Shown piece after piece: positions 6,483 through 15,161 of a stretch of 64,000 nucleotides of DNA. Each line of letters opens with the position of its first letter. The stretch's first letter is position 1. The stretch is from Hymenobacter gummosus (GTDB lineage Bacteria; Bacteroidota; Bacteroidia; Cytophagales; Hymenobacteraceae), in contig NZ_RXOF01000019.1 in the NCBI RefSeq assembly GCF_003970915.1, positions 1 to 64,000 of the forward strand, given 5' to 3'. A program made the position numbers and the translations under genes. A model generated the notes under the pieces. It searched no databases. It was not told where the DNA came from and worked only from the letters and a program-made list of their open reading frames with translations.

Positions 6483-8783
6483 TCAGGCTGCTGCGTGCCG
6501 GGCCCGGCCCACGCGGGGCTTTTTGTAGAACAGCAGGATGAGGATGGGCAGCAGGGTCAGCTCGGCCACCACGCCGAAGAGCAGGGTGAGGCCGATGAGC
6601 AGGCCCACGTAGAAGGTGCCGTCGAAGGAGGAGAACAGCAGGGTGCTGAAGCCGCCCACCAGGATGAGGGAGGTGACGATGACGGCCTTGCCGGCCAGCC
6701 GGTAGGTGCGGCTCACGGCGCGCCGGACGGTGGGCTCCTTGCCCAGCATCAGGCGCAGCTTGCTGATGAAGTGAATGGTGTCGTCGACGGCAATGCCGAA
6801 GGCAATGGTGAAGATGATGCTGGTGCTGACTTTCATGGGCACCCCGCACAAACCCATCACCCCGCCCACCACCACGATGGGCAAGAGGTTCGGGATGAGC
6901 ACCACCGGCACCATGCGGATGGAGCGGAACAGGGCCAGCACGATGGCCGTGACCATCAGCACGTCGACCCCGATGCCGATGAGCATGTCGCGCGTGAGGT
7001 TCTGGTTGTTCTTGTCGATGAGCAGGGCGGAGCCGGTCTGCCGGGTGCGCAGGACGGTGGGGTCGGTGTGCTCCCGCAGGAAGCGCTGCAGGCCCCGGTT
7101 GAGGCCGGCCACCGTGGTGCTGCCTGGGTCGGGCATGCGGCCGGTCAGGCGGCCCTGGCTGGCGTCTTCCAGGGCCAGGGCCCGAAACTCGGCCTTCTTC
7201 CGGAACGGCCGCACCCGCCGCAGCAGCCGCTGCAGCTCGGCTTCCGAGTCGGGGAGGCGGTACTCTTCCAGCGCGCCCCCGTTCACGGCCTTGCGCACCG
7301 ACTTGACCACCGTCACGGGCGAGGCCACGAAGCGCAGGCCGTAGCCCCGTTGCAGGTAATTCTCGATTTCCTCGGTTTCGCGCAGCACGTCGAGGCTGAA
7401 GACCGAGCGGCCGCCCTGCGGAACCAGGTGCAGCTCGAAGGGGCGCACCCCGGCAAACTGCCGCTCGAAGAAGCGGAAGTCCAGCTGCACCGGGTCGTCG
7501 TCGGCCAGGTCGTCCAGGAGGCGCGACTCGATGCGCACGCGCGAGGCGGCGGCGAGGCTGCCGGCCACCAGCACGGCGGCGGCCCCCAAAATCCAGCGGC
7601 GGCGCAGCAGCACCAGGCGCAGCAGGCGCGTGAGCGGCCCGTCCCAGCTGCGCCCGGCCCCAAACTGCTGCTGCGGCCGCGGCAGCAGCACCAGCAGGGC
7701 CGGCAGCAGCGTGAAGGAAAGGGCGTAGGCAATGAGCACCGCCAGCCCCGTGTACAGCCCGAAGTTGTGAATCGGCCGAATGTGGCTGGTCGTGAGCGTG
7801 AAGAAGCCCAGCGAGGTGGTCAGCGCCGACAGCCCCGAGCCGAACATTGACTCCTTCATGCTCACGCGCAGGGCCGGCACCGTCGGGGTGCCTTCGCCCG
7901 TCTCCGTCACGTAGCGCGTGAGCAGGTGCACCGAGTCGGCAATGCCCACCACGCACATCATCACCGGCAGCAGGGCCGTCATCAGGTCGATGCCCGCCCC
8001 CGACCAGCCTACCAGGGCCAGCCCCCCGATGGTAGCCCCGGCCACCACCGTCAGCGGCAGCACCACGCCCCACCAGGCCCGGAACGTAAGCCAGAGCAGC
8101 CCCATCACCAGCAGCACCGACAAGGACACGAACAGGGCCATTTCCACCTTGAGCCGGTCCACGAACACCGACTGCGCCACCAGCTTGCCCCCGAGGTGAA
8201 TCCGCGCGTCGGGGATGCCCAGGCGCGTCAGCTCCCCGCGCAGGGCCGCCATCAGCGAGTCGCCGGGCGGCTTCTTGAGGTCGGGGTCCGTCAGCAAGAC
8301 CACCGTCACGGCCCGCGCGTCGGGCGCGAACAGGTTGCCCACCAGCCCGGGCGTGCGGTAAATCAGGGCCGAGTCCTGGGCGCGGCTGGCGGGGTCGGTG
8401 GCGAGGCGGTCGAGGTGCAGGTAGGGTACGTTGAACACGCCCAGGCCCTCCACGATGGGGTTGGCGGCGGTGGTGGGCCCGATGACCTGCTGCACGTGGG
8501 CCTGCCGCTGCGCGAAGTGAGTAAAGGTGTCGACACGCTGGGCAAAGCCGGCGTCGAACAGGGTGCGCCCGGCCGGCGCCTCCAGGCCCACGAGCACGTA
8601 GTCGTTGTCGTTGCCGAAGCGGGCGGCGTAGTCCTGGTAATAGGCCAGGTCCGGGTCGCCGGTGGGGTAGAAGTCGTTGAAATTGTAGTTGAAGCGCAGG
8701 CGGGCGAGGCCCGTCAGGGCCACGAGGCCCAGGATGGCCAGCCCGGCCAGGGTCAGAAAGCTCAGGGAGCGGGGACGAAGCAC
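6483..8783 (-). CDS. RND-superfamily MMPL/SSD transporter
   Basis: A 766-residue inner-membrane protein with the two-fold RND layout. TM1 lies at about 8-27, then a large periplasmic loop (30-205), then a block of helices from about 213 to 368 that contains the MMPL/SSD motif GIADSVHLL (280-288). A second single helix (about 398-415), a second loop and a second helix block complete the repeat. MMPL proteins export lipids or hydrophobic compounds using the proton gradient; the substrate here is unknown. The start is a GTG at 8783, supported by the N-terminal helix. No membrane-fusion or TolC partner is adjacent. Confidence 0.85.
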   Translation of the reverse strand: MLRPRSLSFLTLAGLAILGLVALTGLARLRFNYNFNDFYPTGDPDLAYYQDYAARFGNDNDYVLVGLEAPAGRTLFDAGFAQRVDTFTHFAQRQAHVQQVIGPTTAANPIVEGLGVFNVPYLHLDRLATDPASRAQDSALIYRTPGLVGNLFAPDARAVTVVLLTDPDLKKPPGDSLMAALRGELTRLGIPDARIHLGGKLVAQSVFVDRLKVEMALFVSLSVLLVMGLLWLTFRAWWGVVLPLTVVAGATIGGLALVGWSGAGIDLMTALLPVMMCVVGIADSVHLLTRYVTETGEGTPTVPALRVSMKESMFGSGLSALTTSLGFFTLTTSHIRPIHNFGLYTGLAVLIAYALSFTLLPALLVLLPRPQQQFGAGRSWDGPLTRLLRLVLLRRRWILGAAAVLVAGSLAAASRVRIESRLLDDLADDDPVQLDFRFFERQFAGVRPFELHLVPQGGRSVFSLDVLRETEEIENYLQRGYGLRFVASPVTVVKSVRKAVNGGALEEYRLPDSEAELQRLLRRVRPFRKKAEFRALALEDASQGRLTGRMPDPGSTTVAGLNRGLQRFLREHTDPTVLRTRQTGSALLIDKNNQNLTRDMLIGIGVDVLMVTAIVLALFRSIRMVPVVLIPNLLPIVVVGGVMGLCGVPMKVSTSIIFTIAFGIAVDDTIHFISKLRLMLGKEPTVRRAVSRTYRLAGKAVIVTSLILVGGFSTLLFSSFDGTFYVGLLIGLTLLFGVVAELTLLPILILLFYKKPRVGRARHAAA

Positions 8784-8787
8784 GCGG

Positions 8788-8795
8788 TAAAGCTA
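8788..8795 (-). promoter_or_regulatory. -7-like box TAGCTTTA
   Basis: A seven-of-eight match to TAnnTTTG on the minus strand, five bases before the GTG start of the MMPL gene. If used, the transcript would have almost no leader. Confidence 0.3.
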
Positions 8796-8904
8796 GGGTG
8801 AACCGGCGGCGGTATCGGGGGCGTTGCGTAGATTAGGGCCGGCGGTTGAGCCAACCGCCCGTTTCCGGCTTTTGTTTCTTCTCACCCCATTCAATTTCCA
8901 CCCC

Positions 8905-9153
8905 ATGAAAAACGCCCTGCTCGCCCTGGCCCTGTTCGCCTTCGTCGGCACCGCCTCCGCCCACGACAAGGACGGCAAAGACAAGGACAAGAAAGGCGCC
9001 AAGAAGGAAAACTGCTCGGCCGAAATGAAGGCCGGCTGCGCTTCCAAGGGTGCCACCGCCGGCACCCCGTCCTGCTGCATGAAGAAAGGTGCTTCGGCCT
9101 CGGCCGCTGCCCCCGCCGCCCAGCCGGCCGCCCCGGCCGTGAAGTCGCTGTAA
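8905..9153 (+). CDS. small secreted Lys/Cys-rich protein
   Basis: An 82-residue protein starting at the ATG at 8905; upstream in-frame codons precede the obvious signal peptide. Residues 1-19 are the signal peptide (cleavage after ASA). The mature protein opens with a run of alternating Asp and Lys (HDKDGKDKDKK). It has four cysteines (C37, C45, C57, C58) and methionines near them, then a Pro/Ala tail. The Cys/Met/His content would suit metal binding, but this is only inference. No homologue was recognised. A strong hairpin lies downstream. Confidence 0.6.
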   Translation: MKNALLALALFAFVGTASAHDKDGKDKDKKGAKKENCSAEMKAGCASKGATAGTPSCCMKKGASASAAAPAAQPAAPAVKSL

Positions 9154-9154
9154 G

Positions 9155-9408
9155 GGGCCTCACCCCCCCCGGCCCCCTCTCCCGTGGAGAGGGGGAGCCT
9201 GATGTCAGCAACGACAGCGGGAGCCATGAGCATCAGGCTCATGGCTCCCGCTTTGTGTTTCCGCACTGCTCAGTGCGGAGAAATCATTTAGGCTACTTCG
9301 ATAGCACACCAGCGGCGGGCAGCGGAGGCGCTAGCCGGAGCTGCCCGCGTCGTTGCTGATGGCTGGCTCCCCCTCTCCACGGGAGAGGGGGCCGGGGGGG
9401 TGAGGCCC
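9155..9408. repeat. palindromic element with 44/45-bp inverted ends
   Basis: The left end (9155-9199) and right end (9365-9408) are reverse complements apart from one extra C in a homopolymer. They begin GGGCCTCACCC and run into CCCTCTCCCGTGGAGAGGG, itself a hairpin. The element fills the gap between two convergent stop codons: it starts two bases after the TAA of the small secreted protein and ends on the first base of the amidase stop. The interior holds two further hairpins and no gene. Confidence 0.8.
9216..9252. terminator. 16-bp perfect hairpin
   Basis: AGCGGGAGCCATGAGC pairs perfectly with GCTCATGGCTCCCGCT around an ATCAG loop and is followed by TTGTGTTT. It is a plausible intrinsic terminator for the small secreted protein. 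A second palindrome (CCGCACTG-CAGTGCGG) follows at 9261-9278. Confidence 0.6.
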
Positions 9409-10478
9409 TACTGCTTTTCCAGCGTCTTGCGCTGGTAGTCGTGGATGGCGCCCTCGCAGATCCAGTTGGCCAGGGCCTGGCGGTTCTGGGGCAGCACGAA
9501 GCGGCGCTGGTCCTTGCTGTTGCGGATGTTGCCCAGTTCGATGAAAACGGTGGGCGCGTAGCTGTTGCGCACCACGTAGAGGCTGGTGCGCGGCGAGACG
9601 GTGCCCACGTAGGGGCGGTTGGGCTGGTAGCGGGCGTAGCGGCGCTTGAAGACCTGGTGGATATTCTTCGCGAGGCGCAGCCCCACGGCGCTGCGCTCGT
9701 GGTGGTAAAAGAACACGTCGGTGTTCAGGCCCGCCGAGCGGCTGTCGACGTGGATAGTAATCATGCGCTGGTAGGTTTTCTTGCCGTAGCGCCCGTGCAG
9801 ACGGTTGATGGCGTTGGTGTACTGGCGCAGGCGGGCTACGTGGCCCAGCGGGATGGTCAGGTTGGGGTAGGTCAGCTCGTCGGAGTCCATCTTCAGCACG
9901 CCCTCGTCGCGGATGCCGTCGTCGGGGTCCTGCACAATCATGTGCACGGTGGCGCCGTGCTCCATCAGTACCCGGGCCAGGCGCACGGTCACGTCGTAGG
10001 CGTACTCGTCCTCGGCCAGCTTGTAGTTGCCGTACTGGCCCACCGCGCCGGGGTCGGGCCCGCCGTGGCCCGACATGAGGTAGAACACGGCCCCGCGCAG
10101 GGCTTGGTCGCTGGCCGTGGGGCGGCCGTACTTGCCGAACAGCAACGCTGTGCTGCCGCTGCGCCCCTTCACGGCCCGCACCACCTCGGTTTTGGCCGCG
10201 GCCTTCTTCGGGCTGCCGCTTTTCTTCTTGGCCGCCGCCAGCTGCGCCGCCGATTTGCGGGCGGGCAAACGGTAGGTTTTGCCCACCCGCAGGCTGTTGC
10301 GCGGGCCCAGGTTGGCTTTGTTCAGGGCCACAAACTCCCGCTCGTACAGCCGTGGATTCAACCCGTGGCGCACCAGCAGCGTCGAAATGACGTCGCCGCG
10401 GCGGGGAGTGACCTTGCGATAATGCTGGCTAAAGGCTGCAACCGGAATGAGCAGGAGAAGGAGCAGAAGTATTCGCAA
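9408..10478 (-). CDS. N-acetylmuramoyl-L-alanine amidase, LysM plus Amidase_3
   Basis: A 356-residue exported peptidoglycan hydrolase. A signal peptide occupies residues 1-17 and a LysM-like cell-wall-binding segment about 20-72 (GDVISTLLVRHGL, VGKTYRLP). A Lys/Ala-rich linker then leads into an Amidase_3 domain (about 125-350). Likely zinc and catalytic residues are H138 (in MSGHGG), a glutamate at 156-158, H243 (in TIHVDSR) and E314 (in FIELGNIRN). It should cut the amide bond between muramic acid and the stem peptide in the periplasm, as in cell separation. The start is a TTG at 10478; no ATG precedes the signal peptide. It stands alone. Confidence 0.88.
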   Translation of the reverse strand: MRILLLLLLLIPVAAFSQHYRKVTPRRGDVISTLLVRHGLNPRLYEREFVALNKANLGPRNSLRVGKTYRLPARKSAAQLAAAKKKSGSPKKAAAKTEVVRAVKGRSGSTALLFGKYGRPTASDQALRGAVFYLMSGHGGPDPGAVGQYGNYKLAEDEYAYDVTVRLARVLMEHGATVHMIVQDPDDGIRDEGVLKMDSDELTYPNLTIPLGHVARLRQYTNAINRLHGRYGKKTYQRMITIHVDSRSAGLNTDVFFYHHERSAVGLRLAKNIHQVFKRRYARYQPNRPYVGTVSPRTSLYVVRNSYAPTVFIELGNIRNSKDQRRFVLPQNRQALANWICEGAIHDYQRKTLEKQ

Positions 10479-10694
10479 GGCAGCGGAAAGTCGGGTTGGA
10501 ACGAGGCGGAGTAAGCAGGGCTAAGTAGCGGAAAAAGGCTGGATAACGACCGGGTAGGTGGGTAATAAATAGGACACGGCTAGGGGTAGTACCGCAAAAG
10601 TAGTCACAGGAGTTGCTGCGGGAAGTAATTCGGCGCGTACTTGGGCGTATTATTTGTGCCCTAAGCGCATGATTACCGGCCTGATTGCTGCGTG

Positions 10695-11177
10695 ATGCCG
10701 ACCGTTGAAGTTTCTACCGTTATCCGGGCGCCCCGCGCCCGCTGCTACCAGCTGGCGCTGAGCGTCGACCTGCACGCGCTGTCGACGGCCCGCACCGGGG
10801 AGCAGATTGTGGGCGGCGTGCGCAGCGGCCTGCTGCAGCTGGGCGACTCGGTCACGTTCCGCGCCCGGCACTTCGGCGTGTGGCAGCAGTTCACCAGCAA
10901 AGTCACCGAAACCCGGCCGCCGGCCTACTTCTGCGACGAGATGCAGCGCGGCGCCTTCCGCTCCATGCGCCACGAGCATTACTTCACCGAAACCGCCGGC
11001 CTGACCGAAATGCGGGACGTGTTTCACTTCGTTTCCCCGCTGGGCCCACTGGGCCGCCTCGCCGATGCTCTGGTGCTGCGCCGCTACCTGCGCCGGTTTC
11101 TGGCCGAGCGCGGCGCCGTCATCAAGCACTACGCCGAAACCGACGCCTGGCAACAGGTGCTGCCCGGCACCACCTGA
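10695..11177 (+). CDS. SRPBCC-fold protein
   Basis: A 160-residue protein starting at the ATG at 10695; a GTG one codon earlier is possible. The opening (VEVSTVIRAPRARCYQLALSVDLH) is typical of SRPBCC/Bet v 1-like ligand-binding proteins. Other matching features are GDSVTFRARHFGVWQQF and a long C-terminal helix (LADALVLRRYLRRFLAERG). Such proteins bind hydrophobic ligands or act as cyclases; the ligand here cannot be told. The next gene starts five bases after its stop, so the two are probably co-transcribed. Confidence 0.7.
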   Translation: MPTVEVSTVIRAPRARCYQLALSVDLHALSTARTGEQIVGGVRSGLLQLGDSVTFRARHFGVWQQFTSKVTETRPPAYFCDEMQRGAFRSMRHEHYFTETAGLTEMRDVFHFVSPLGPLGRLADALVLRRYLRRFLAERGAVIKHYAETDAWQQVLPGTT

Positions 11178-11182
11178 ACGCC

Positions 11183-11641
11183 ATGACCATTGCCGAGTGC
11201 CTGCCGCAACTCCTGTCCGACCCGAATTATCAGCTGCTGCCGCCGGCTGCGGAAGCGGCGCTGCAGCAGCTGGAGCAGGCGGCGGCAGCGCCCCTGCCCG
11301 GCCAGCTGCGGGACTTATACCGGCTCAGCAACGGCATTGCGGAATACATGGACCTGGGCGCCGGCGTTGAGCTGGTCGGCTACCTGGTACTGCCCGCCGA
11401 AGAAGCTGCCGGGGAAAACCGGGCCGTCCGCCTGCACCCGCAAAGCCCAACGGAGGCTACTCTGCTGATTTTTGCGCACGCCTACACCGATGGTGGCCGG
11501 TTCGGGTTTCGGGTAGCTGATTTGCCGGCCGCGCAGTCCGCCGTTTACTGTTGGTTTCCCCTCGAAGACGAGCTGGAGCTGGTTGCCAACTCACTGCCGG
11601 AGTTTCTGCTGGGCTGGGCCGGCGGGCAGATTAGCATTTGA
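11183..11641 (+). CDS. SMI1/KNR4-family protein
   Basis: A 152-residue cytoplasmic protein. The N-terminal half (ALQQLEQAAAAPLPGQLRDLY followed by RLSNGIAEY) matches the SMI1/KNR4 pattern of a helix, a PxxLR stretch and a GI/GF turn. The middle (GGRFGFRVADLP, YCWFPLEDELE) also fits. Proteins of this superfamily often serve as immunity proteins against polymorphic toxins, but no toxin gene is adjacent, so a housekeeping role is equally possible. The start (ATG 11183) follows the SRPBCC stop by five bases, suggesting an operon. Confidence 0.7.
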   Translation: MTIAECLPQLLSDPNYQLLPPAAEAALQQLEQAAAAPLPGQLRDLYRLSNGIAEYMDLGAGVELVGYLVLPAEEAAGENRAVRLHPQSPTEATLLIFAHAYTDGGRFGFRVADLPAAQSAVYCWFPLEDELELVANSLPEFLLGWAGGQISI

Positions 11642-11664
11642 GCCTAGCTCCGGTGCCGCCTGCT

Positions 11665-11672
11665 TACTTTTG
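11665..11672 (+). promoter_or_regulatory. -7 promoter box TACTTTTG (thyA)
   Basis: A perfect TAnnTTTG motif 28 bases before the thyA ATG. A TTTG at 11637-11640 lies 24 bases upstream, slightly farther than the usual spacing for a -33 element. Confidence 0.55.
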
Positions 11673-11700
11673 TCAACTACCCTAGCCCGCTTCCGCCGCC

Positions 11701-12495
11701 ATGCAGCAATACCACGACCTTCTGCGCCACATCCTCGCCCAGGGCGCCCAAAAGACCGACCGCACCGGCACCGGCACCTTGTCGGTGTTCGGCTACCAGA
11801 TGCGCTTCGATTTACAGCAGGGCTTTCCGCTGGTTACCACCAAGAAGGTGCACCTGAAGAGCATCATCCACGAATTGCTCTGGTTTCTGCAGGGTGACAC
11901 CAACACCGCCTACCTCAAGGAGCACGGCGTGAGCATCTGGGACGAATGGGCCGACGCCGCGGGCAACCTCGGCCCCGTCTACGGCAAGCAGTGGCGCAGC
12001 TGGCCCGACGGCCGCGGCGGCCACATCGACCAGATGCAGCAGGTGCTCGACCAGCTGCGCCGCTCCCCCGATTCGCGCCGCATCCTCGTCTCGGCCTGGA
12101 ACGTGGCCGAGCTCGACCAGATGGCTCTGATGCCCTGCCACGCCCTGTTCCAGTTCTACGTGGCCGACGGCAAGCTCAGCTGCCAGCTCTACCAGCGCTC
12201 CGCCGACGTGTTCCTCGGCGTGCCCTTCAACATTGCCAGCTACGCCCTGCTCACGCTGATGGTGGCCCAGGTAACGGGCCTGCAGCCCGGCGAATTTATC
12301 TGGACCGGCGGCGACACCCACCTCTACAGCAACCACCTGGAGCAGGCCCGGCTGCAGCTCAGCCGGGAGCCCCGCCCGCTGCCGCAGATGCGCCTGAATC
12401 CCGCCGTGCAGGATTTGTTCAGCTTCCGGTACGACGATTTTAAGCTCGAAAACTACGACCCCTGGCCGGCCATCAAAGCTCCCGTGGCCGTGTAG
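11701..12495 (+). CDS. thyA: thymidylate synthase ThyA
   Basis: At 264 residues it has the same length as the E. coli enzyme. It methylates dUMP to dTMP using 5,10-methylenetetrahydrofolate, in the cytoplasm. The active-site cysteine is C146 in [12 protein letters not shown]. Other family marks are [11 protein letters not shown] (21-31), [10 protein letters not shown] (59-68), [11 protein letters not shown] (91-101), [10 protein letters not shown] and FNIASYALL (176-184), and the C terminus ends in PVAV. It has its own -7 box upstream and a strong terminator downstream. No dihydrofolate reductase gene is adjacent, although folA often follows thyA. Confidence 0.98.
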   Translation: MQQYHDLLRHILAQGAQKTDRTGTGTLSVFGYQMRFDLQQGFPLVTTKKVHLKSIIHELLWFLQGDTNTAYLKEHGVSIWDEWADAAGNLGPVYGKQWRSWPDGRGGHIDQMQQVLDQLRRSPDSRRILVSAWNVAELDQMALMPCHALFQFYVADGKLSCQLYQRSADVFLGVPFNIASYALLTLMVAQVTGLQPGEFIWTGGDTHLYSNHLEQARLQLSREPRPLPQMRLNPAVQDLFSFRYDDFKLENYDPWPAIKAPVAV

Positions 12496-12876
12496 CGGCG
12501 GAGCGCCTGACCTTGCTAAGTTGCAAAAGACCGTTCGCGGCATTTCTCCCGGGAAATGCGCGGCGGTCTTTTTTGTTTGAATGGTATTATGTTGGTAATG
12601 CCCTGGCTGCAACTGGTAAGATGGATAGTGCTTTGGCTAGGAAATAGCCTACTGATATGGCCGGCAAAGGGCTCATAAGCTATTATTTGGAAAGTTGAAT
12701 CACATTTTCATGTGATAGAAAGACTGATTTTGCGACTTCCGGCGTTGTAGTACAAACGCCGGAAGCCTCTTCAGCGGACAAGGCTGATAGATCCGAAAAA
12801 AGGCCCAATCTTTGTGTTGGGAAAATTAAACCCTGGCGTCTGAATCCAATCAAATCGGTCTGACGTACGTAAGCCC
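12496..12876. other. intergenic region after thyA
   Basis: This 381-bp gap holds the thyA terminator and then about 300 bp with no convincing gene. It contains two hairpins: ATCACAT-TTTC-ATGTGAT (12699-12716), and an 11-bp stem of CTTCCGGCGTT with its complement (about 12738-12766). A near -7 box, AATCTTTG, lies inside a CCCAA-TTGGG palindrome shortly before the small gene at 12877. No RNA gene was recognised. Confidence 0.5.
12525..12577 (+). terminator. thyA terminator
   Basis: A long hairpin: AAAAGACCG and GCATTTCTCCC pair with GGGAAATGC and CGGTCTTTT around a short internal bulge, followed by TTTTTTG. It starts about 30 bases after the thyA stop. Confidence 0.85.
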
Positions 12877-13092
12877 GTGACTTCCACCACTTCATACCCG
12901 ACGCTTTCCCCTGCCTTTGGCCGCTGCCCGCTGCCACTGCGGCACCGCGTCCTCATTGCGCTGTACGCGCTGGAGCTGGGCCGGCAGTCCCGCGCCGAAA
13001 TTCTGGCCATCAACGACGTGACCGAAGCCGATTTGCAGGAATTCCAGGCCGACTGGCTGCGTATGCGCCGGCGCGGCCGCGTCAAGGCCTAA
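12877..13092 (+). CDS. small hypothetical protein, helical
   Basis: A 71-residue reading frame with a GTG start. Residues 20-65 look like three helices (LRHRVLIALYALEL, SRAEILAINDVTEADLQEFQADWLRMRRR) with a basic C terminus, perhaps a small DNA- or RNA-associated protein. It ends overlapping the convergent aminotransferase gene by four bases. Codon use is GC-rich at third positions, like its neighbours, which favours a real gene. No family was recognised and the start is uncertain. Confidence 0.45.
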   Translation: MTSTTSYPTLSPAFGRCPLPLRHRVLIALYALELGRQSRAEILAINDVTEADLQEFQADWLRMRRRGRVKA

Positions 13093-13928
13093 ACGGCCTC
13101 CCAGCGTCGCAGGTCCGCTAGTAAAGGGTGGTCGGCGGCAAAAAGAACGGATTCTATTTGGGCCACAGCCCGGATGCCGGCCACGTTGGCCGTAAATGCG
13201 GCCTCGGCCGTGAGCAGCTCCGCCGCGGCAAACAACCCTTCCTGGCAGGGCAAGCCGTGGGCCCGTGCCACCCGCAGCAAGTGCGCCCGGCGTATTCCGG
13301 CCACGCAGCCGCTTTCGAGGCTCGGCGTGTACAACACCCCGTTTTTCAGCCAGAACACGGCCGCGGCTACGGCTTCGGCCACGTGGCCGTGGGCGTCGAG
13401 CAAGAGCAGCTCGTCGAGGCCGCGCGCCTGCCGCTCCTGGGCGGCCAGCACGTAATGCAGCGCGTACGGCCCCTTGCAAAAGGACAGGGGGGAAAACTGC
13501 GTGCGGATGCCCGTGGCAAAGCTGGCTTGTGCAATCAGGGCGTCATGGGGCGTGAAGGGCGCGGCCGTCAGCAGCCAGTGGGCGTTGGCGGTGGGCGGGG
13601 CGTAGAGGCCGCCGCCCCCGCGCCAGAGCTGCAGCCGCAGGCGCACCGGGCCGGCTACGCCGCTGGCCGCGGCAAAGCGGGTTAGGGTGGCGCCTAGAGC
13701 GGCCGGCGTGCTCAGGGAGGCGGGCAAGTCCAGGTGCAGGGCGGCGGCGGCGCGCTGGAGGCGGGCGGCGTGGTCGGGCAGCCACTTGACGCGGCCGCCC
13801 GCGCAAATCAGCGTCTCGAAAAAGCCGTCGTTGAACTGCAAGCCGCGGTTGGGTAGGGGCAGGCGCACGGCTTCAAGGGGCAGCAGCTCCCCATCGAACA
13901 TAGCCAGCGTGGAAGCTTCGGCGCTCAT
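13089..13928 (-). CDS. class IV PLP aminotransferase / aminodeoxychorismate lyase-like
   Basis: A 279-residue fold-type IV pyridoxal-phosphate enzyme of the branched-chain aminotransferase / PabC group. Early motifs are FDGELLP, GLQFNDGFFETL and RLQRAA. The PLP lysine is probably K152 (FCKGPYALHYVLA), and E185 in GHVAEAVAAAVFW fits the conserved cofactor glutamate. Candidate roles are 4-amino-4-deoxychorismate lyase in folate synthesis or an amino-acid aminotransferase; thyA nearby makes a folate role attractive but does not prove it. Its ATG overlaps the dprA stop (ATGA), so it is translated behind dprA. Confidence 0.8.
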   Translation of the reverse strand: MSAEASTLAMFDGELLPLEAVRLPLPNRGLQFNDGFFETLICAGGRVKWLPDHAARLQRAAAALHLDLPASLSTPAALGATLTRFAAASGVAGPVRLRLQLWRGGGGLYAPPTANAHWLLTAAPFTPHDALIAQASFATGIRTQFSPLSFCKGPYALHYVLAAQERQARGLDELLLLDAHGHVAEAVAAAVFWLKNGVLYTPSLESGCVAGIRRAHLLRVARAHGLPCQEGLFAAAELLTAEAAFTANVAGIRAVAQIESVLFAADHPLLADLRRWEAV

Positions 13929-15076
13929 ACCAGCGCGAATTTCTTGCCCGGCAGGGCCCGCACCACGCCCCGAAACTCCAGCCCCAGCAGCAAGGTCGAC
14001 ACCTCGTTGATGGGCAACTGGGCCTGCCAGCTCAGCTCGTCGATCTGCTTTTCCTTGCAGGCCTGCAGAATTTCGAGCAGGCTGAACTCCTGGGCCGTAA
14101 AGTCGGCCGGGCTGAGGGCGGAGGCCGGCACGGCGGCGGGCTGCAGCGCGCCGTCCCAGTTGAGCAGCTGCTCCACGTCCTGGGGGCCGGTGTAGATGGC
14201 GGCCCGCTGGTTGCGAATCAGGTGGTTGCAGCCCTCCGAAGCGGGCTGGTCGAGGCGGCCGGGCACGGCCAGCACTTCGCGGTTGTAATCCTGGGCCAGC
14301 TCGGCGGTGATGAGCGCACCGCCTTTTTTGGCCGCTTCCACCACCACCGTGGCGTCGGCCAGCCCGGCAATGATTCTATTCCGCGCGGGGAAGTTGTACT
14401 TGTCGGGCGGGGTGCCGAAGGTGAATTCGGTGAGCAGGCCGCCGCCCTGCTCCAGCATCTTTTCGGCGGTGCGGCGGTGGGCATGGGGGTAGATGCTGTC
14501 GAGCCCGGTAGCCATGACGCCCACGGTCGGCAGGTTTTCCTGCAGGGCCGCGCGGTGGGCCACGATGTCGATGCCGTAGGCCAGGCCGCTGACGATGAGC
14601 GGCTGGTAGGGCGCCACGCCTTTGATGAGCTTCTCGGTCTGCTCGCGGCCGTAGTCGGTGGCCTGGCGGGTGCCCACCACGGCCAGGGTGCGCGCATTGT
14701 TTAGCTCGGCCGTGCCCTGGTAGTAGAGCAGCACCGGCGCGTCGGGCACGGGGCGCAGGCGGGCGGGGTAGTCGGGGCGGGTGTAGTAGAGCAGGCGGGC
14801 GCCGTCTTTCTCGGCCCGGCGCAGCACCTGCTCGGCCTGGCGCAGGGCGGGGCCGGCGTTGCGCAGCACGTTTACCAGCGCGGGGCCCACGCCGGGCACT
14901 TTCAGCAGGCGGGCCTGGGGCGCGTCGAGCACGTTCTGGGCCGAGCCCAGGTAGCCGATGAGCTGGCGCGTGACCAGCGGGCCGATGCCGGGCAGCAAGG
15001 TCAGGGCGACTTCGGATAGGAGGGAAGCGGGTGCGGTGGCTGGCTGCGCATCGGCAGCAGAGGCAAATAGCGGCAC
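13925..15076 (-). CDS. dprA: DNA-processing protein DprA
   Basis: A 383-residue DprA/Smf protein. DprA loads RecA on incoming single-stranded DNA during natural transformation. The N terminus has a helix-hairpin-helix region (LLPGIGPLVTRQLIGYLG, LLKVPGVGPALVNVLRNAG). The Rossmann-like core has LAVVGTRQATDYGREQTEKL, IVSGLAYGIDIVAHRAAL, VGVMATGLDSIYPHAHR and a FPARNRIIAGLADATVVVEA stretch. The C-terminal 70 residues form a winged-helix-like DprA domain. Length is normal. The start is a GTG at 15076. It is co-transcribed with the class IV aminotransferase. No other competence gene lies in the window. Confidence 0.95.
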   Translation of the reverse strand: MPLFASAADAQPATAPASLLSEVALTLLPGIGPLVTRQLIGYLGSAQNVLDAPQARLLKVPGVGPALVNVLRNAGPALRQAEQVLRRAEKDGARLLYYTRPDYPARLRPVPDAPVLLYYQGTAELNNARTLAVVGTRQATDYGREQTEKLIKGVAPYQPLIVSGLAYGIDIVAHRAALQENLPTVGVMATGLDSIYPHAHRRTAEKMLEQGGGLLTEFTFGTPPDKYNFPARNRIIAGLADATVVVEAAKKGGALITAELAQDYNREVLAVPGRLDQPASEGCNHLIRNQRAAIYTGPQDVEQLLNWDGALQPAAVPASALSPADFTAQEFSLLEILQACKEKQIDELSWQAQLPINEVSTLLLGLEFRGVVRALPGKKFALV

Positions 15077-15161
15077 GGCAATACGTCGTTAATAACCCTG
15101 GCTCGGAAAGCGTCGAGCCCGGTAAGCGGTAAATATAGTTTCCTGGTACCCATCGGTCCTA

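Noticed and set aside
11183-11641. Immunity gene of a toxin system
   Set aside because: The SMI1/KNR4 fold is compatible, but no toxin, Rhs or secretion gene is near, so only the family name is given.
12683-12937. 84-codon minus-strand frame
   Set aside because: Composition is not protein-like, it crosses two hairpins, and it overlaps the better-supported small plus-strand gene.
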